64,000 bases of DNA from Sphingopyxis sp. OAS728 (GTDB taxonomy: Bacteria > Pseudomonadota > Alphaproteobacteria > Sphingomonadales > Sphingomonadaceae), in assembly GCF_014873485.1 (NCBI RefSeq), contig NZ_JADBDT010000001.1, forward strand, positions 2,418,001-2,482,000, read 5' to 3'. Below are positions 27,662 through 36,390 of this stretch, piece by piece. The position numbers were made by a program, and so were the translations under genes. The notes beneath the pieces were generated by a model. The model saw only the letters and a list, made by a program, of their open reading frames with translations, was not told the origin of the DNA and made no database searches. Position 1 is the stretch's first letter. Every line of letters starts with the position of its first letter.

Positions 27662-29830
27662 ATGACCCGCGCCCGCGTCCTTCTCCTCACCGCCGCCCTC
27701 GGCCCACTCGACTATCGCGTCCCGCGCGAGAGCGAGGCGCCGCTCGGCAGCGTCGTCATTGCGCCGCTCGGCCCGCGGCGCCTCGGCGGCGTGGTGTGGG
27801 AGGATGCCAGCTTCGGCGCGCCCGAGGCGGTCGGCGACAACCGCCTGCGCAACCTCTACGAGGTCGTGCCCGTCCCGCCGATCGCGGCGCCGCTCCGCCG
27901 TCTCGTCGAATGGACGAGCGACTATTATCTCGCGCCGCCGGGCGCGGTGCTGCGCATGGTGCTCCCCGGGGTCGCCTTTGCCGACGCGCGGCGCCCGATC
28001 GTCGAATATCGCGCCACGGGCGAACTCCCGGCGCGGATGACACCGCAGCGCACGGTGGCACTGGAACAGATTGGCGAGCGGCAGGGCATGGTGCGCGAAC
28101 TCGCCGCGCTCGCCGAGGTCAGCGACGCGGTGATCCGCGGGCTGATCAACACCGGCGCGCTCGAAGCCGTCACCGTCTCGGCCGACGTGCCCTATCCCGA
28201 ACCCGACAGCGGCTTTGCCCCGCCCGACCTGTCCGACGAACAGACCGCCGCCGCCGGGCAGCTCCGCGACGCGGTACATGCCGGGAAATTCGACACGCTT
28301 CTGCTCGACGGCGTCACCGGGTCGGGCAAGACCGAAGTCTATATGGAGGCGATTGCGGCGGCGATCGACGCGGGCCAGCAGGCGCTCGTCCTGCTCCCCG
28401 AAATCGCGCTCACCGAACCGATGCTGACGCGCTTTACCGCGCGCTTCGGCTGCGAGCCCGTCGCATGGCATTCGGGGCTGCGCTCGGCCGAACGCCGCCG
28501 CGCCTGGCACAGCATTGCCGCAGGCGAAGCGAAGATCGTCATCGGCGCGCGTTCTGCGCTGTTCTTGCCCTATGCCAATCTCGGCGTGATCGTCGTCGAC
28601 GAGGCACATGAGACGAGCTTCAAGCAGGAGGATGGCGTCCATTATCACGCGCGCGACGTCGCGGTGATGCGCGGGCATTTCGAAGGGCTGCCGGTCATCC
28701 TCGCGAGCGCGACCCCCGCGCTCGAAAGCCTCGCGATGGTCGAGGCGGGGCGCTATCGCCACATCCAGCTCCCCGCGCGCTTCGGCGGCGCGACGCTGCC
28801 CGACCTCGCGGCGATCGACATGCGGCAGGACCCGCCCGACCGCGGCCGCTGGCTCGCACCGCCGCTCGTCGACGCACTCGCCGACCGATTGCAAAAGGGC
28901 GAGCAGAGCCTGCTGTTCCTCAACCGCCGCGGCTTCGCGCCGCTCACGCTCTGCCGCACCTGCGGTCACCGCATCCAGTGCCCGAACTGCACCGCATGGA
29001 TGGTCGAGCACCGCCTCGTCCACCGTCTCGCCTGCCATCATTGCGGCCATGTCATGCCGCCGCCGCGGCTCTGCCCCGAGTGCGAGGATGAGGACAGCCT
29101 TGTCGCCTGCGGCCCCGGGGTCGAGCGCGTCGCCGACGAGGTCGCGCTGCGTTTCCCTGAGGCGCGCGTCGCCATCGTCACCAGCGACACCTTATGGTCG
29201 CCCGCCAAGGCCGCCGAGTTCGTCGACAATGTCGAGGGCGGCCTCGTCGATATCATCATCGGCACGCAGCTCGTGACCAAGGGCTATCATTTCCCGAACC
29301 TCACGCTCGTCGGGGTCGTCGACGCCGACCTCGGCCTCGATGGCGGCGACCTCCGCGCCTCCGAGCGCACCTTCCAACAGATCGCGCAGGTCGCGGGACG
29401 CGCGGGACGCGGGGTGAAGCCCGGCGAGGTGCTGATCCAGACGCGCGTGCCCGAGGCGCCGGTGATGGCCGCGCTCGTCGCGAACGACCGCGACGGCTTC
29501 TACTCGGCCGAGGCCGCAGCGCGCAAATTCGCCGGCGCGCCGCCCTATGGCCGCTTCGCCGCACTCGTCATATCGTCGGAGGATATCGAGGTCGCGCGCG
29601 GCGTCGCGCAGCGGCTGGGGCAAAAGGCGCCGGTCGCCGAGGGCCTTGCGGTCTATGGCCCCGCCCCTGCCCCGCTCGCGATGTTGCGCGGCCGACATCG
29701 CTTCCGCCTGTTGCTCCACGCGCCGAGAAGCTTCGACCTGCAAGGGACGATCCGCGACTGGGTCGGCCGCATCGACTGGCCCACGAAAGCGCGCCTCGCG
29801 ATCGACATCGATCCTTATAGCTTTGTTTAG
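27662..29830 (+). CDS. priA: primosomal protein N' (replication restart helicase)
   Basis: Superfamily 2 DNA helicase that reloads the replisome at stalled forks. 722 residues. N-terminal DNA-binding domain about 1-190; helicase motif I GVTGSGKTEVY about 217-227; DEAH box (IVVDEAHETSFKQ); motif III region ASATPALES; the zinc-binding region between the helicase lobes is complete, with Cys pairs in LCRTCGHRIQCPNCTAW, ACHHCGHV and LCPECEDED (eight cysteines); motif V (IGTQLVTKG) and motif VI (QVAGRAGRG). The ATG is the conserved N-terminus. It is the only replication gene in the window. It is preceded by a repeat element and not by another gene close enough for an operon. Confidence 0.97.
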   Translation: MTRARVLLLTAALGPLDYRVPRESEAPLGSVVIAPLGPRRLGGVVWEDASFGAPEAVGDNRLRNLYEVVPVPPIAAPLRRLVEWTSDYYLAPPGAVLRMVLPGVAFADARRPIVEYRATGELPARMTPQRTVALEQIGERQGMVRELAALAEVSDAVIRGLINTGALEAVTVSADVPYPEPDSGFAPPDLSDEQTAAAGQLRDAVHAGKFDTLLLDGVTGSGKTEVYMEAIAAAIDAGQQALVLLPEIALTEPMLTRFTARFGCEPVAWHSGLRSAERRRAWHSIAAGEAKIVIGARSALFLPYANLGVIVVDEAHETSFKQEDGVHYHARDVAVMRGHFEGLPVILASATPALESLAMVEAGRYRHIQLPARFGGATLPDLAAIDMRQDPPDRGRWLAPPLVDALADRLQKGEQSLLFLNRRGFAPLTLCRTCGHRIQCPNCTAWMVEHRLVHRLACHHCGHVMPPPRLCPECEDEDSLVACGPGVERVADEVALRFPEARVAIVTSDTLWSPAKAAEFVDNVEGGLVDIIIGTQLVTKGYHFPNLTLVGVVDADLGLDGGDLRASERTFQQIAQVAGRAGRGVKPGEVLIQTRVPEAPVMAALVANDRDGFYSAEAAARKFAGAPPYGRFAALVISSEDIEVARGVAQRLGQKAPVAEGLAVYGPAPAPLAMLRGRHRFRLLLHAPRSFDLQGTIRDWVGRIDWPTKARLAIDIDPYSFV

Positions 29831-29898
29831 GCGAAACAGAGCTTTACTGTAACAACAAGCGCTGGCAGCATCGCATGACTTATATGCGGGGGCGCAGA

Positions 29899-31443
29899 AT
29901 GAACAAGATTGCCTTGGCCTGCCTGGCCGGGATCGCGATGGTCGCCAAGACGGGGCCGGCCGAGGCGAAATGGCTGCGCGCCGACACCGACAGCTTCATC
30001 ATCTATAGCGAGAGCAACGAGAAGTCGCTGCGCGAGTTCGCGCAGAATCTGCAGCGGTTCGACACGACGTTGCGCCTGCTCTTCAAGGTTGAAGCCCCCG
30101 GCGAGGAAAGCAAGCTGCCGATCTACCTGGTACCCGCCATGGGCGATGTCGCAGAATTGGCAACCGGGTCGAGCCGCGCGTCGATCGCGGGCTTCTACCG
30201 GCAGGACCGCGACGGCAGCTTCGCCATGTCCTTTCGCCAGAACAACCCCAGCGCCGTCATCGGCACATCGGCATCGCAGCAGGTGCTGTTTCACGAATAT
30301 AGCCACCATTTCATGAAGCGGCACCTGCGCGCGGCGTTCCCCGCCTGGCTCATCGAGGGCTTCGCCGAATATTATTCGACCGTCGATTTCGACAAGCAGG
30401 GCCGGGCGATGGTCGGGCAACCAGTCTATCGCCGCGCCTACGGCCTGTTGCAGATGCCGAAAATACCGGCGGACAGGCTGTTGCTCGAACAACCGCGCAC
30501 CATGCGCAGCAGCGGGCAAATCGACGTCTATTACGGGCGCGCCTGGGTGCTGACCCACATGCTCTTCCAAAGCGCCGCGCGGAAAGACCAGATCAACACC
30601 TATACCAATGCGATCAACGCGGGCACCGAACCCAGGCAGGCGGCGACCGACGCCTTCGGGGACCTTGCGGCGCTCGACCAGGACCTGAATCGCTATATCC
30701 AGGGCAAACTCAGCTACAACACCACGCGCGATGCGATCCCCGTCTCGACCAATATCAGGATCACGTCGCTGTCGGCCGACGAGGACGCCGTCGTCATGCT
30801 GCGGCTCGAACGGCTGAATGCGCGGAGCGATGCCGCGCGGCTGACGAAAGCGCGGGACGCGCTGCGCGAGCTTGCCGCCGAACAGCCCGCCAACGCCGAC
30901 GTCCAGTTCGAACTCGCGGCGGCCGAATGGGATATGGACAGGGACAAGCGCGACCTTGCGGCGATGCAGGCCGCGCTCGACAAGGTGCTCGCGGCCCGGC
31001 CCGACCATGTTCGCGCCAATGTGCTGCTGGGACGGCTCAAGCTGCATCAGCTGCGCGAGAAGGGCGAGGACGACCCCGCCGCCTGGCGCGAGGCGCGCCG
31101 ACCGATCCAGCTCGCCAACCGCACCGATCCCGACGACGCCGTACCGCTCTACGCCTATTTCGACAGCTTTCGGGCCGAGGGCAAACGGCCGAGCGACATG
31201 GCGATCAAGGCGCTCGAACGCGCCTTCACCCTGACGCCGGAGAATATCGAAATGCGCGTCGCCTATGCCTTCGCCCTCGCCGACCGGGGCGAATTCGACC
31301 CGGCGCTGCGGCTGGCGAAAAGCGTCGCCTTCGATCCGCACGACAATGGCCGGGGCGACGCGATGCTCGCGCGGCTCGAGGCGATGCGCGATCGGCGCGC
31401 CAGCGGCAAGGGCGACCCTGCCGCCGCCGATGCCGCCGACTGA
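29899..31443 (+). CDS. secreted gluzincin-like protein with TPR repeats
   Basis: A 514-residue protein with a signal peptide (MNKIALACLAGIAMVAKTGPAEA). The first half is a DUF1570-like peptidase domain: HEYSH at 132-136 (FHEYSHHFMKR) followed by EGFAEYYST (about 153-161), the third zinc ligand at the gluzincin distance. The second half (about 300-510) is helical with a repeating length of about 34 residues (e.g. AEQPANADVQFELAAAEWDM, FTLTPENIEMRVAYAFALADRG), so several tetratricopeptide repeats that could bind partner proteins. GGGGGCG precedes the start at 29899; an upstream start would break the signal peptide. Function unknown; likely periplasmic or outer-membrane associated. Confidence 0.75.
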   Translation: MNKIALACLAGIAMVAKTGPAEAKWLRADTDSFIIYSESNEKSLREFAQNLQRFDTTLRLLFKVEAPGEESKLPIYLVPAMGDVAELATGSSRASIAGFYRQDRDGSFAMSFRQNNPSAVIGTSASQQVLFHEYSHHFMKRHLRAAFPAWLIEGFAEYYSTVDFDKQGRAMVGQPVYRRAYGLLQMPKIPADRLLLEQPRTMRSSGQIDVYYGRAWVLTHMLFQSAARKDQINTYTNAINAGTEPRQAATDAFGDLAALDQDLNRYIQGKLSYNTTRDAIPVSTNIRITSLSADEDAVVMLRLERLNARSDAARLTKARDALRELAAEQPANADVQFELAAAEWDMDRDKRDLAAMQAALDKVLAARPDHVRANVLLGRLKLHQLREKGEDDPAAWREARRPIQLANRTDPDDAVPLYAYFDSFRAEGKRPSDMAIKALERAFTLTPENIEMRVAYAFALADRGEFDPALRLAKSVAFDPHDNGRGDAMLARLEAMRDRRASGKGDPAAADAAD

Positions 31444-31446
31444 CCG

Positions 31447-32205
31447 TCAATAATCGGGTTCGGCACCGCCCATCACCTGGCCTGCCTGCGCGGCCAGCCA
31501 CGCCATTGCCGCCGCCCAGGGCTGGTGCCCGTGGCTGATCCGCGCGACGCCGAGCGCGGCGAGTTCCTTGTGCGTCGGCCCGCCCTTGCCGCGCAGGATA
31601 TTGACCGGCAGCGGCGAGGCCTCGCAGATCGCGCCGATGCATTTCGGGTCGAGCAGGAAAGGCACGAAGAGCGATCCGGCGCCCGCGTCGGCGTAAGCGC
31701 GCGCGCGTTCGAGCGTCGCGGCGACGAGCGCGTCGCCGTCCTTCGCCGCATCGGCTCCACGGAAGGTATCGCAGCGCGCGTTGATGAAGATGCCGGTGTC
31801 GGCGGCTGCACGATAGCGTGCGACCGCCTCGGCCACGGGCAGCAGGTCGGTCGCGCCGGGTAGGCGGTCCTCCATATTGATCCCCGCGGCGCCGGCCGCC
31901 TTGGCGCGGCCGACCGAGACGCCGACCGCCGCCGGATCGGCGCCATAACCCGCCTCCATGTCGATCGTGACCGGCAGGTCGGTGACCGACAGGATGCGTT
32001 CCAGATTTTCGAGCGCGTCATCGAGCGGGAAATCCTCGCCGTCGGCGCGGCCCTGCGCGCCGGCGACCCCGAAGCTGCCCGTCGCGATCGCCTTGGCCCC
32101 GGCGCCTACGACCGCTCTCGCACTCCCCGCGTCCCAGATGTTGATCAGGATCAGCGGATTGCCCGGAACGTGCAGCGCGCGGAACTCGGCAATTTTATCG
32201 GACAT
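31447..32205 (-). CDS. isocitrate lyase/PEP mutase family protein
   Basis: A 252-residue TIM-barrel protein of the isocitrate lyase/phosphoenolpyruvate mutase superfamily (COG2513-like). It keeps the family features NIWDAGSARAV, IDMEAGYGADP with the metal-binding Asp and Glu, and INMEDRLPG. The usual active-site loop K-C motif of isocitrate lyase is not obvious, so the reaction could be oxaloacetate or 2-methylisocitrate-like cleavage, or another; I do not assign one. Start ATG 32205 overlaps the ada stop by one base (TGATG) and GGAG lies 7-8 bases upstream. Third gene of the leftward DUF1203-ada operon; in several alphaproteobacteria such a protein follows ada. Confidence 0.82.
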   Translation of the reverse strand: MSDKIAEFRALHVPGNPLILINIWDAGSARAVVGAGAKAIATGSFGVAGAQGRADGEDFPLDDALENLERILSVTDLPVTIDMEAGYGADPAAVGVSVGRAKAAGAAGINMEDRLPGATDLLPVAEAVARYRAAADTGIFINARCDTFRGADAAKDGDALVAATLERARAYADAGAGSLFVPFLLDPKCIGAICEASPLPVNILRGKGGPTHKELAALGVARISHGHQPWAAAMAWLAAQAGQVMGGAEPDY

Positions 32206-33239
32206 CAAAAACTCTCCCTCTTGAGCAATTCTTCCTTGATCGGCAGGCCGTAGGCATAGCCGCCAAGCGACCCGTCGCTCCGTACCACACGGTGGCACGG
32301 GATCAGCACCGCAACATTGTTCGCGCCATTCGCGCTTCCCGCCGCGCGCACCGCCTTGGGCTTGCCGACCGCGGCGGCGATGTCGGCATAGCTGCGCGTC
32401 TCGCCCCCCGGAATTTTCCGAAGTTCGCGCCACACGGCTTCCTGAAAGGCGGTGCCCTTCACGTCGATCGGGATATGGTCGAAGCCGTTCACCGGCGCCT
32501 CGACCGCCTCGACGACCTGTTTGAGCAAGGCCGCAAATTCCTCGCCGCCCTCGACCAGTTCGGCGGCGGGAAAACGTTCTTCCAGTGCCTCGCGCCCTTC
32601 GTCGAAGCTCAGGCGGCACACGCCCTTGTCGGTCGCCGCGACGAGCATATCGCCAAGGCTGGTCGGCACGACCGCCCAATGGATCGTCGCGCCCTTGCCG
32701 CCATTGACCCACGCCGACGCGGTCATGCCCATGCGCCCTTCCATATTCTGATAGAAGCGCGACGGCCCCGAAAAGCCCGCATCGTAAATCGCGTCGGTCA
32801 CCCGGCGTCCGTCGCTCAGCGCCTGCCGCGCGCGTTCGTCACGCAGCGCGCGGGCATAGGCGGCGGGCGACAGCCCGGTGTGGCGCGTGAAGACGCGCTG
32901 GAAATGCGTCGGCGAATAGCCGGTGCGCGCGGCGAGGTCGGCGAGCGCCAGCGGTTCCTCGCTGCCCTTGATCGCGGCGATCGCCTTGATCACCGCGCTG
33001 TCGTCGCGCGCGACATCGTCGGGCAGGCAGCGCTTGCACGGGCGGAGGCCTGCCCTGCGCGCCGCATCGCCGTCGGCGAAGAAGCGGACATTCTGGCGCA
33101 ACGGGTGGCGCGCGGCGCAGCTTGGCCGGCAATAGATGCCGGTGGTCAGCACCCCGGTGACGAAACGGCCGTCCTGCGCCTTGTCGCGCGCCTGCACCGC
33201 TTCCCAACGCTCGTCGTCGGTCATGGCCCCGAAGTCCAT
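32205..33239 (-). CDS. ada: bifunctional Ada: DNA-alkylation regulator and methyltransferase
   Basis: Ada removes methyl groups from phosphotriesters and from O6-methylguanine and, when methylated on its N-terminal cysteine, activates its own operon. 344 residues with all three domains: Ada Zn domain with methyl-acceptor Cys37 in GIYCRPSCAARHP and the KRC motif (CKRCLP), AraC-type HTH about 88-180 (LAARTGYSPTHFQRVF), and the methyltransferase with catalytic Cys315 in LIPCHRVV. I start at ATG 33239, where AGAGGA lies 7 bases upstream; a TTG at 33245 is 6 bases further up. The start is 2 bases from the DUF1203 stop and its stop overlaps the next start, so it is the middle gene of the operon. 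Confidence 0.95.
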   Translation of the reverse strand: MDFGAMTDDERWEAVQARDKAQDGRFVTGVLTTGIYCRPSCAARHPLRQNVRFFADGDAARRAGLRPCKRCLPDDVARDDSAVIKAIAAIKGSEEPLALADLAARTGYSPTHFQRVFTRHTGLSPAAYARALRDERARQALSDGRRVTDAIYDAGFSGPSRFYQNMEGRMGMTASAWVNGGKGATIHWAVVPTSLGDMLVAATDKGVCRLSFDEGREALEERFPAAELVEGGEEFAALLKQVVEAVEAPVNGFDHIPIDVKGTAFQEAVWRELRKIPGGETRSYADIAAAVGKPKAVRAAGSANGANNVAVLIPCHRVVRSDGSLGGYAYGLPIKEELLKRESF

Positions 33240-33241
33240 GG

Positions 33242-33706
33242 TCAATTCCTCTCGATCCGCGCGGCGAAACAGCCATGCGCGGCGTTGTGGGCATCGATAT
33301 AGGAAATGCCGGTGTCGGCGAACAGGTCGCGGATCGCGGCGTCGGCCTCACCCGGTCCGGCGAGCCGCGCGGTCTGCAGCATGCCCCCGACATCGAAGGC
33401 GCGGAGCGCCAGCGGGCGCCCCTCGAACACCGGCGGCAGTTCGTCGCAGTAGCTCGCCGCCTCGACGCCCGGCCGCACATAGATCGCATAGGCGCTGCGA
33501 TACGGCGTTTCGACGTCGTGGCTGGTGTGATGGAGCAGGATCAGTTCCTCGCCCGCCTTTGCATCTGCAAGGCTGACGCGGCACGGAAAGCCGCGATCGG
33601 CCGTCGCGGTGACGCGGCGCGCGTTGATCGCCGCAAGCGCCGCATCGTCGAGCGCGAAGAGCGGAGCGAAGGGTTCGGGGCTGAGTCCCCGGATCGAATA
33701 GGTCAT
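33242..33706 (-). CDS. DUF1203 family protein
   Basis: A 154-residue DUF1203 protein. Conserved features: FPCRVSLADAKAGEELILLHH near 45-65 and the end segment YIDAHNAAHGCFAARI. The function is unknown, but the family is often next to ada in proteobacteria. It is the first gene of the leftward DUF1203-ada-lyase operon, with an AGGA about 7 bases before the ATG 33706. The strong C-x-H spacing and the repeated His suggest a metal site, which is inference. Overlap is absent but only 2 bases lie before ada. Confidence 0.82.
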   Translation of the reverse strand: MTYSIRGLSPEPFAPLFALDDAALAAINARRVTATADRGFPCRVSLADAKAGEELILLHHTSHDVETPYRSAYAIYVRPGVEAASYCDELPPVFEGRPLALRAFDVGGMLQTARLAGPGEADAAIRDLFADTGISYIDAHNAAHGCFAARIERN

Positions 33707-33807
33707 CGGAACATCCTTTCTCGACTGTTGGACCTTCAATGCCACGACCCGATTCACGCCGCGTCCCGATGCTTGCGTTCAAAGTTTGGACGGCTAGTGT
33801 GCGCGCC

Positions 33808-35358
33808 ATGACCCGCCTCCTCGCGCTGCTGCTCGCCCTCGTCACCCTCTCGCTGCCCCTGTCGATTCCGGCGCGCGCCGCCGACGATATCAGCGCCGCG
33901 TCGCGCAGCGTCGTGCGCGTCGTCACCGTCGCGATGGTCGATGGCGAGGTCGTCGGTTTCGGCCACGGCAGCGGCATCGCAATCTCGCCGACGCGCATCG
34001 TCACCAACGCGCATGTCGTCGAATCGGCCGCCAAATATCCCGACAATGTCGCATTGGGCGTCGTCCCGTCGGAGGGGCAGAAGAGCTTTGCCGGCAAGCT
34101 GATCGCGATCGACACGGCGCGCGACCTCGCGCTGGTCGAGATTACCGAGGGCCGCCTGCCCGCAGCCGCGATCTATACCGGCCCGCTCGATTCGGGCGCC
34201 GATGTCGTCGCCTTGGGCTATCCCGGTAACGTCGACCTCGCGACCGCGCGCAGCGCCAACGACTATATCACCCCGCGCACCCCGACGCGCAGCGAAGGCA
34301 ATATGTCGAACATGCAGTCGGTCGACGGCGTCGCGATGCTGATCCACACCGCGAAGATTTCGCGCGGCAATTCGGGCGGTCCCCTCGTCGACCAATGCGG
34401 CCGCATCACCGGGATCAACACCGCGATCACCCGCGCCGACGACGGCGATTCGCCCTTCGCCTTCGCCATCGCCGGGCGCGAGCTGCTGCGCTTCCTCGCC
34501 GATGCGGACCAGCAATATACCAGCGTCGGCACCCCCTGCCTGTCGCTCGCCGAGGCCGACGCGCGCGACCGCGCCGCGATCGACGCCGAATCGCGCGCAA
34601 GCGCCGAAGCCAATGCCGCGAAGGACGCCGCCGCCAAGCTCGACCGCGACCTCAAGCAGGCGCGCGCCGAAGAAGAGGCGCTGGCGTCGCGCGAAAATCG
34701 CATCGCGCTCGCGGGCGTCTTGTTCGTGATCGGCGCGCTCGCTGCCGGCGCCGGCCTGCTCTTCTACAATCAGAAGAATCTGCGCAACGCGAAGATCGCG
34801 GGCGGCGCGGGCGCGGTGCTGATCCTTGGCGCTGCGGTCCTGTTCGCCACGCGTCCCGACGCGCACGCCGAAATCGCCGAGGAAGCGGCGACCGCCGCCG
34901 TCACCGAGGCGCCCAAACTCGCACAGGGCAATCTGCTCTGCACGATCCGCCCCGACCGCAGCCGCATCACCGTATCGGCGACGACCGACGTGCCGATCAG
35001 CATCGGCAAGGGCGGCTGCGTCAACGGCCGCACCCAATATACGCAGGCGTCGGACGACCGTTGGCAGCGCATTCTCGTGCCGAACGAGGAAGCGACCGTC
35101 ACCGTTGCGTCGATCGATTCGGCGGGACGCGACTATCGCGTCGAACGCTATCTGCTCGATGCCGAGACGATGGCGAAGGCGCGCGAGACGCGCGCGGCGA
35201 TCACGCTCAAGAGCTGCACCGCCAATCCCGACGAACTTGCCGGCCTCGCGGCGCAGCAGGATGCGATCCGCAGCGCGCTTCCCGCGACTCCCAACGAACG
35301 GCTCGTCTATCGCTGCCAGCCTGCGGCGGGGGCGGCTGCGGCTTCAACCGGAAACTGA
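33808..35358 (+). CDS. membrane-anchored trypsin-like serine protease
   Basis: A 516-residue exported protein. Signal peptide about 1-24 (MTRLLALLLALVTL...ARA); trypsin-like protease domain about 30-250 with the complete triad: His69 in TNAHVVES, Asp106 in TARDLALVE, Ser189 in SRGNSGGPLV. There is no PDZ domain. A charged coiled coil (about 265-310) leads to two hydrophobic segments (about 312-332 and 343-360), and the last ~150 residues (from about 365) form a separate domain with four cysteines (NLLCTI, KGGCVN, KSCTAN, VYRCQP). Unlike DegP it should sit in the inner membrane with protease and tail on the periplasmic side. I start it at ATG 33808, which begins a good signal peptide; a longer frame from 33739 does not. 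Its end overlaps the convergent ATPase gene by 15 bases. Confidence 0.85.
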   Translation: MTRLLALLLALVTLSLPLSIPARAADDISAASRSVVRVVTVAMVDGEVVGFGHGSGIAISPTRIVTNAHVVESAAKYPDNVALGVVPSEGQKSFAGKLIAIDTARDLALVEITEGRLPAAAIYTGPLDSGADVVALGYPGNVDLATARSANDYITPRTPTRSEGNMSNMQSVDGVAMLIHTAKISRGNSGGPLVDQCGRITGINTAITRADDGDSPFAFAIAGRELLRFLADADQQYTSVGTPCLSLAEADARDRAAIDAESRASAEANAAKDAAAKLDRDLKQARAEEEALASRENRIALAGVLFVIGALAAGAGLLFYNQKNLRNAKIAGGAGAVLILGAAVLFATRPDAHAEIAEEAATAAVTEAPKLAQGNLLCTIRPDRSRITVSATTDVPISIGKGGCVNGRTQYTQASDDRWQRILVPNEEATVTVASIDSAGRDYRVERYLLDAETMAKARETRAAITLKSCTANPDELAGLAAQQDAIRSALPATPNERLVYRCQPAAGAAAASTGN

Positions 35359-35895
35359 CGGGTCCGGGTAAAGGCCAAGCGCGTCGGCAATATGCGCGGC
35401 TGCATCGGCCGGCGACAACATGCCGCTGTCGATGTCGACCGCGGCCGGCGGCAGCGGCGGGTAGGCAAAGGCACCCTGCGCTTCCAGTTCGCGGAGCAGC
35501 GCCAGCGACGACAATTTGCCGCAGGCCTGCCGCGACGGCGCCGCGACCCGCGCTTCGATCACGTCGGGCGCACAATGCAGCGCGACGAAGTCGACCGTCC
35601 CGCCCGCCGCCTCGACAATGGACACGGCGCGCGCCGGGAAATCGGGAGCGACGCTCGCTTCGGGATGAAAGGTGAAGATGAGCGAGCGCCCTTCGGCGGC
35701 GGCAGCGCGAAACACATCCATCCACATCCGCTCGCGCAGCTCGACAAAGGCCGGGCTGCCGAACGGGAAAACCGCGAGCAGCGCATCGACGACGAGATGA
35801 TTGTGGAACAGCGACAGCCCGGTGCGCGCGGCAAGTTCGCGGGCGACGGTCAGCTTGCCGCTCGCAGCAGGGCCATGGATGAAGACAAGCTTCAC
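35344..35895 (-). CDS. P-loop nucleotide kinase-like protein
   Basis: A 183-residue protein with a Walker A motif near its N-terminus (HGPAASGKLTVAREL) and an N-terminal VKLVFI strand, as in adenylate- or shikimate-kinase-like P-loop proteins. Further conserved parts are FHNHLVVDALLAVFPFG and FTFHPEASVAP. The substrate cannot be assigned. It starts with a GTG at 35895 that overlaps the stop of the upstream gene (GTGA), with GGAG 6 bases upstream inside that gene, so translation is coupled to it. The alternative ATG at 35907 would place the start 12 bases earlier with the same frame. The 3' end overlaps the protease gene. Confidence 0.75.
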   Translation of the reverse strand: MKLVFIHGPAASGKLTVARELAARTGLSLFHNHLVVDALLAVFPFGSPAFVELRERMWMDVFRAAAAEGRSLIFTFHPEASVAPDFPARAVSIVEAAGGTVDFVALHCAPDVIEARVAAPSRQACGKLSSLALLRELEAQGAFAYPPLPPAAVDIDSGMLSPADAAAHIADALGLYPDPSVSG

Positions 35896-36368
35896 GCCGC
35901 TCTCCATACCGGAAAGGTCGCGACGAGGAACGTCAGGAGCAGCGCTGCCATGCCGAGATCGGAGATCATCGCGACATTCTCCGAAAATTCGCGGCTCTTG
36001 TTCGTGACGTGGAGCGCACCCGCCATCGCATAGAAAAGCATCCCCGCGATCGCCATCGGCACCACCCAGTCGGGACGTTTGATCGACGCGATCGCGATCA
36101 GCCCGACCGTGAGGTTCCAGAACCCCAGTTCCTGCGCGAGCGGAAAGGCCGCCTTGTCGGTCACGCCGAAAATGCCCGTCGCGGTCAGCTCGGGTTTCAC
36201 GATCTGCCTTGCTCCCGCGATCAACAGCCGCACGCCGACGCCCCAGAAGACGAACCATTTGCCGACAAGCTGCCATAGCGGCGCGGTCCCCGCCCCGGTC
36301 CAGCGTTCGATCAATACCGACGCCGCCGGCAGGACCAGCATGGTCAGCAAAACAACCGTCAGATGCAT
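35892..36368 (-). CDS. small membrane protein, DUF6790-like
   Basis: A 158-residue protein with hydrophobic segments at about 3-20, 28-48 (LWQLVGKWFVFWGVGVRLLI), 82-96, 101-115 and 135-152. The WFVFWGVGVRL and GFWNLTVG segments resemble the DUF6790 family of small membrane proteins, but I could not confirm the match. GGAGGGC lies 5-6 bases before the ATG. It is between the dienelactone hydrolase gene (22 bases upstream) and the kinase-like gene (overlapping by four bases), so all three are one leftward operon. No function is suggested by the sequence. Confidence 0.65.
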   Translation of the reverse strand: MHLTVVLLTMLVLPAASVLIERWTGAGTAPLWQLVGKWFVFWGVGVRLLIAGARQIVKPELTATGIFGVTDKAAFPLAQELGFWNLTVGLIAIASIKRPDWVVPMAIAGMLFYAMAGALHVTNKSREFSENVAMISDLGMAALLLTFLVATFPVWRAA

Positions 36369-36390
36369 GGCGCCCTCCCCTGCGCTGGGC

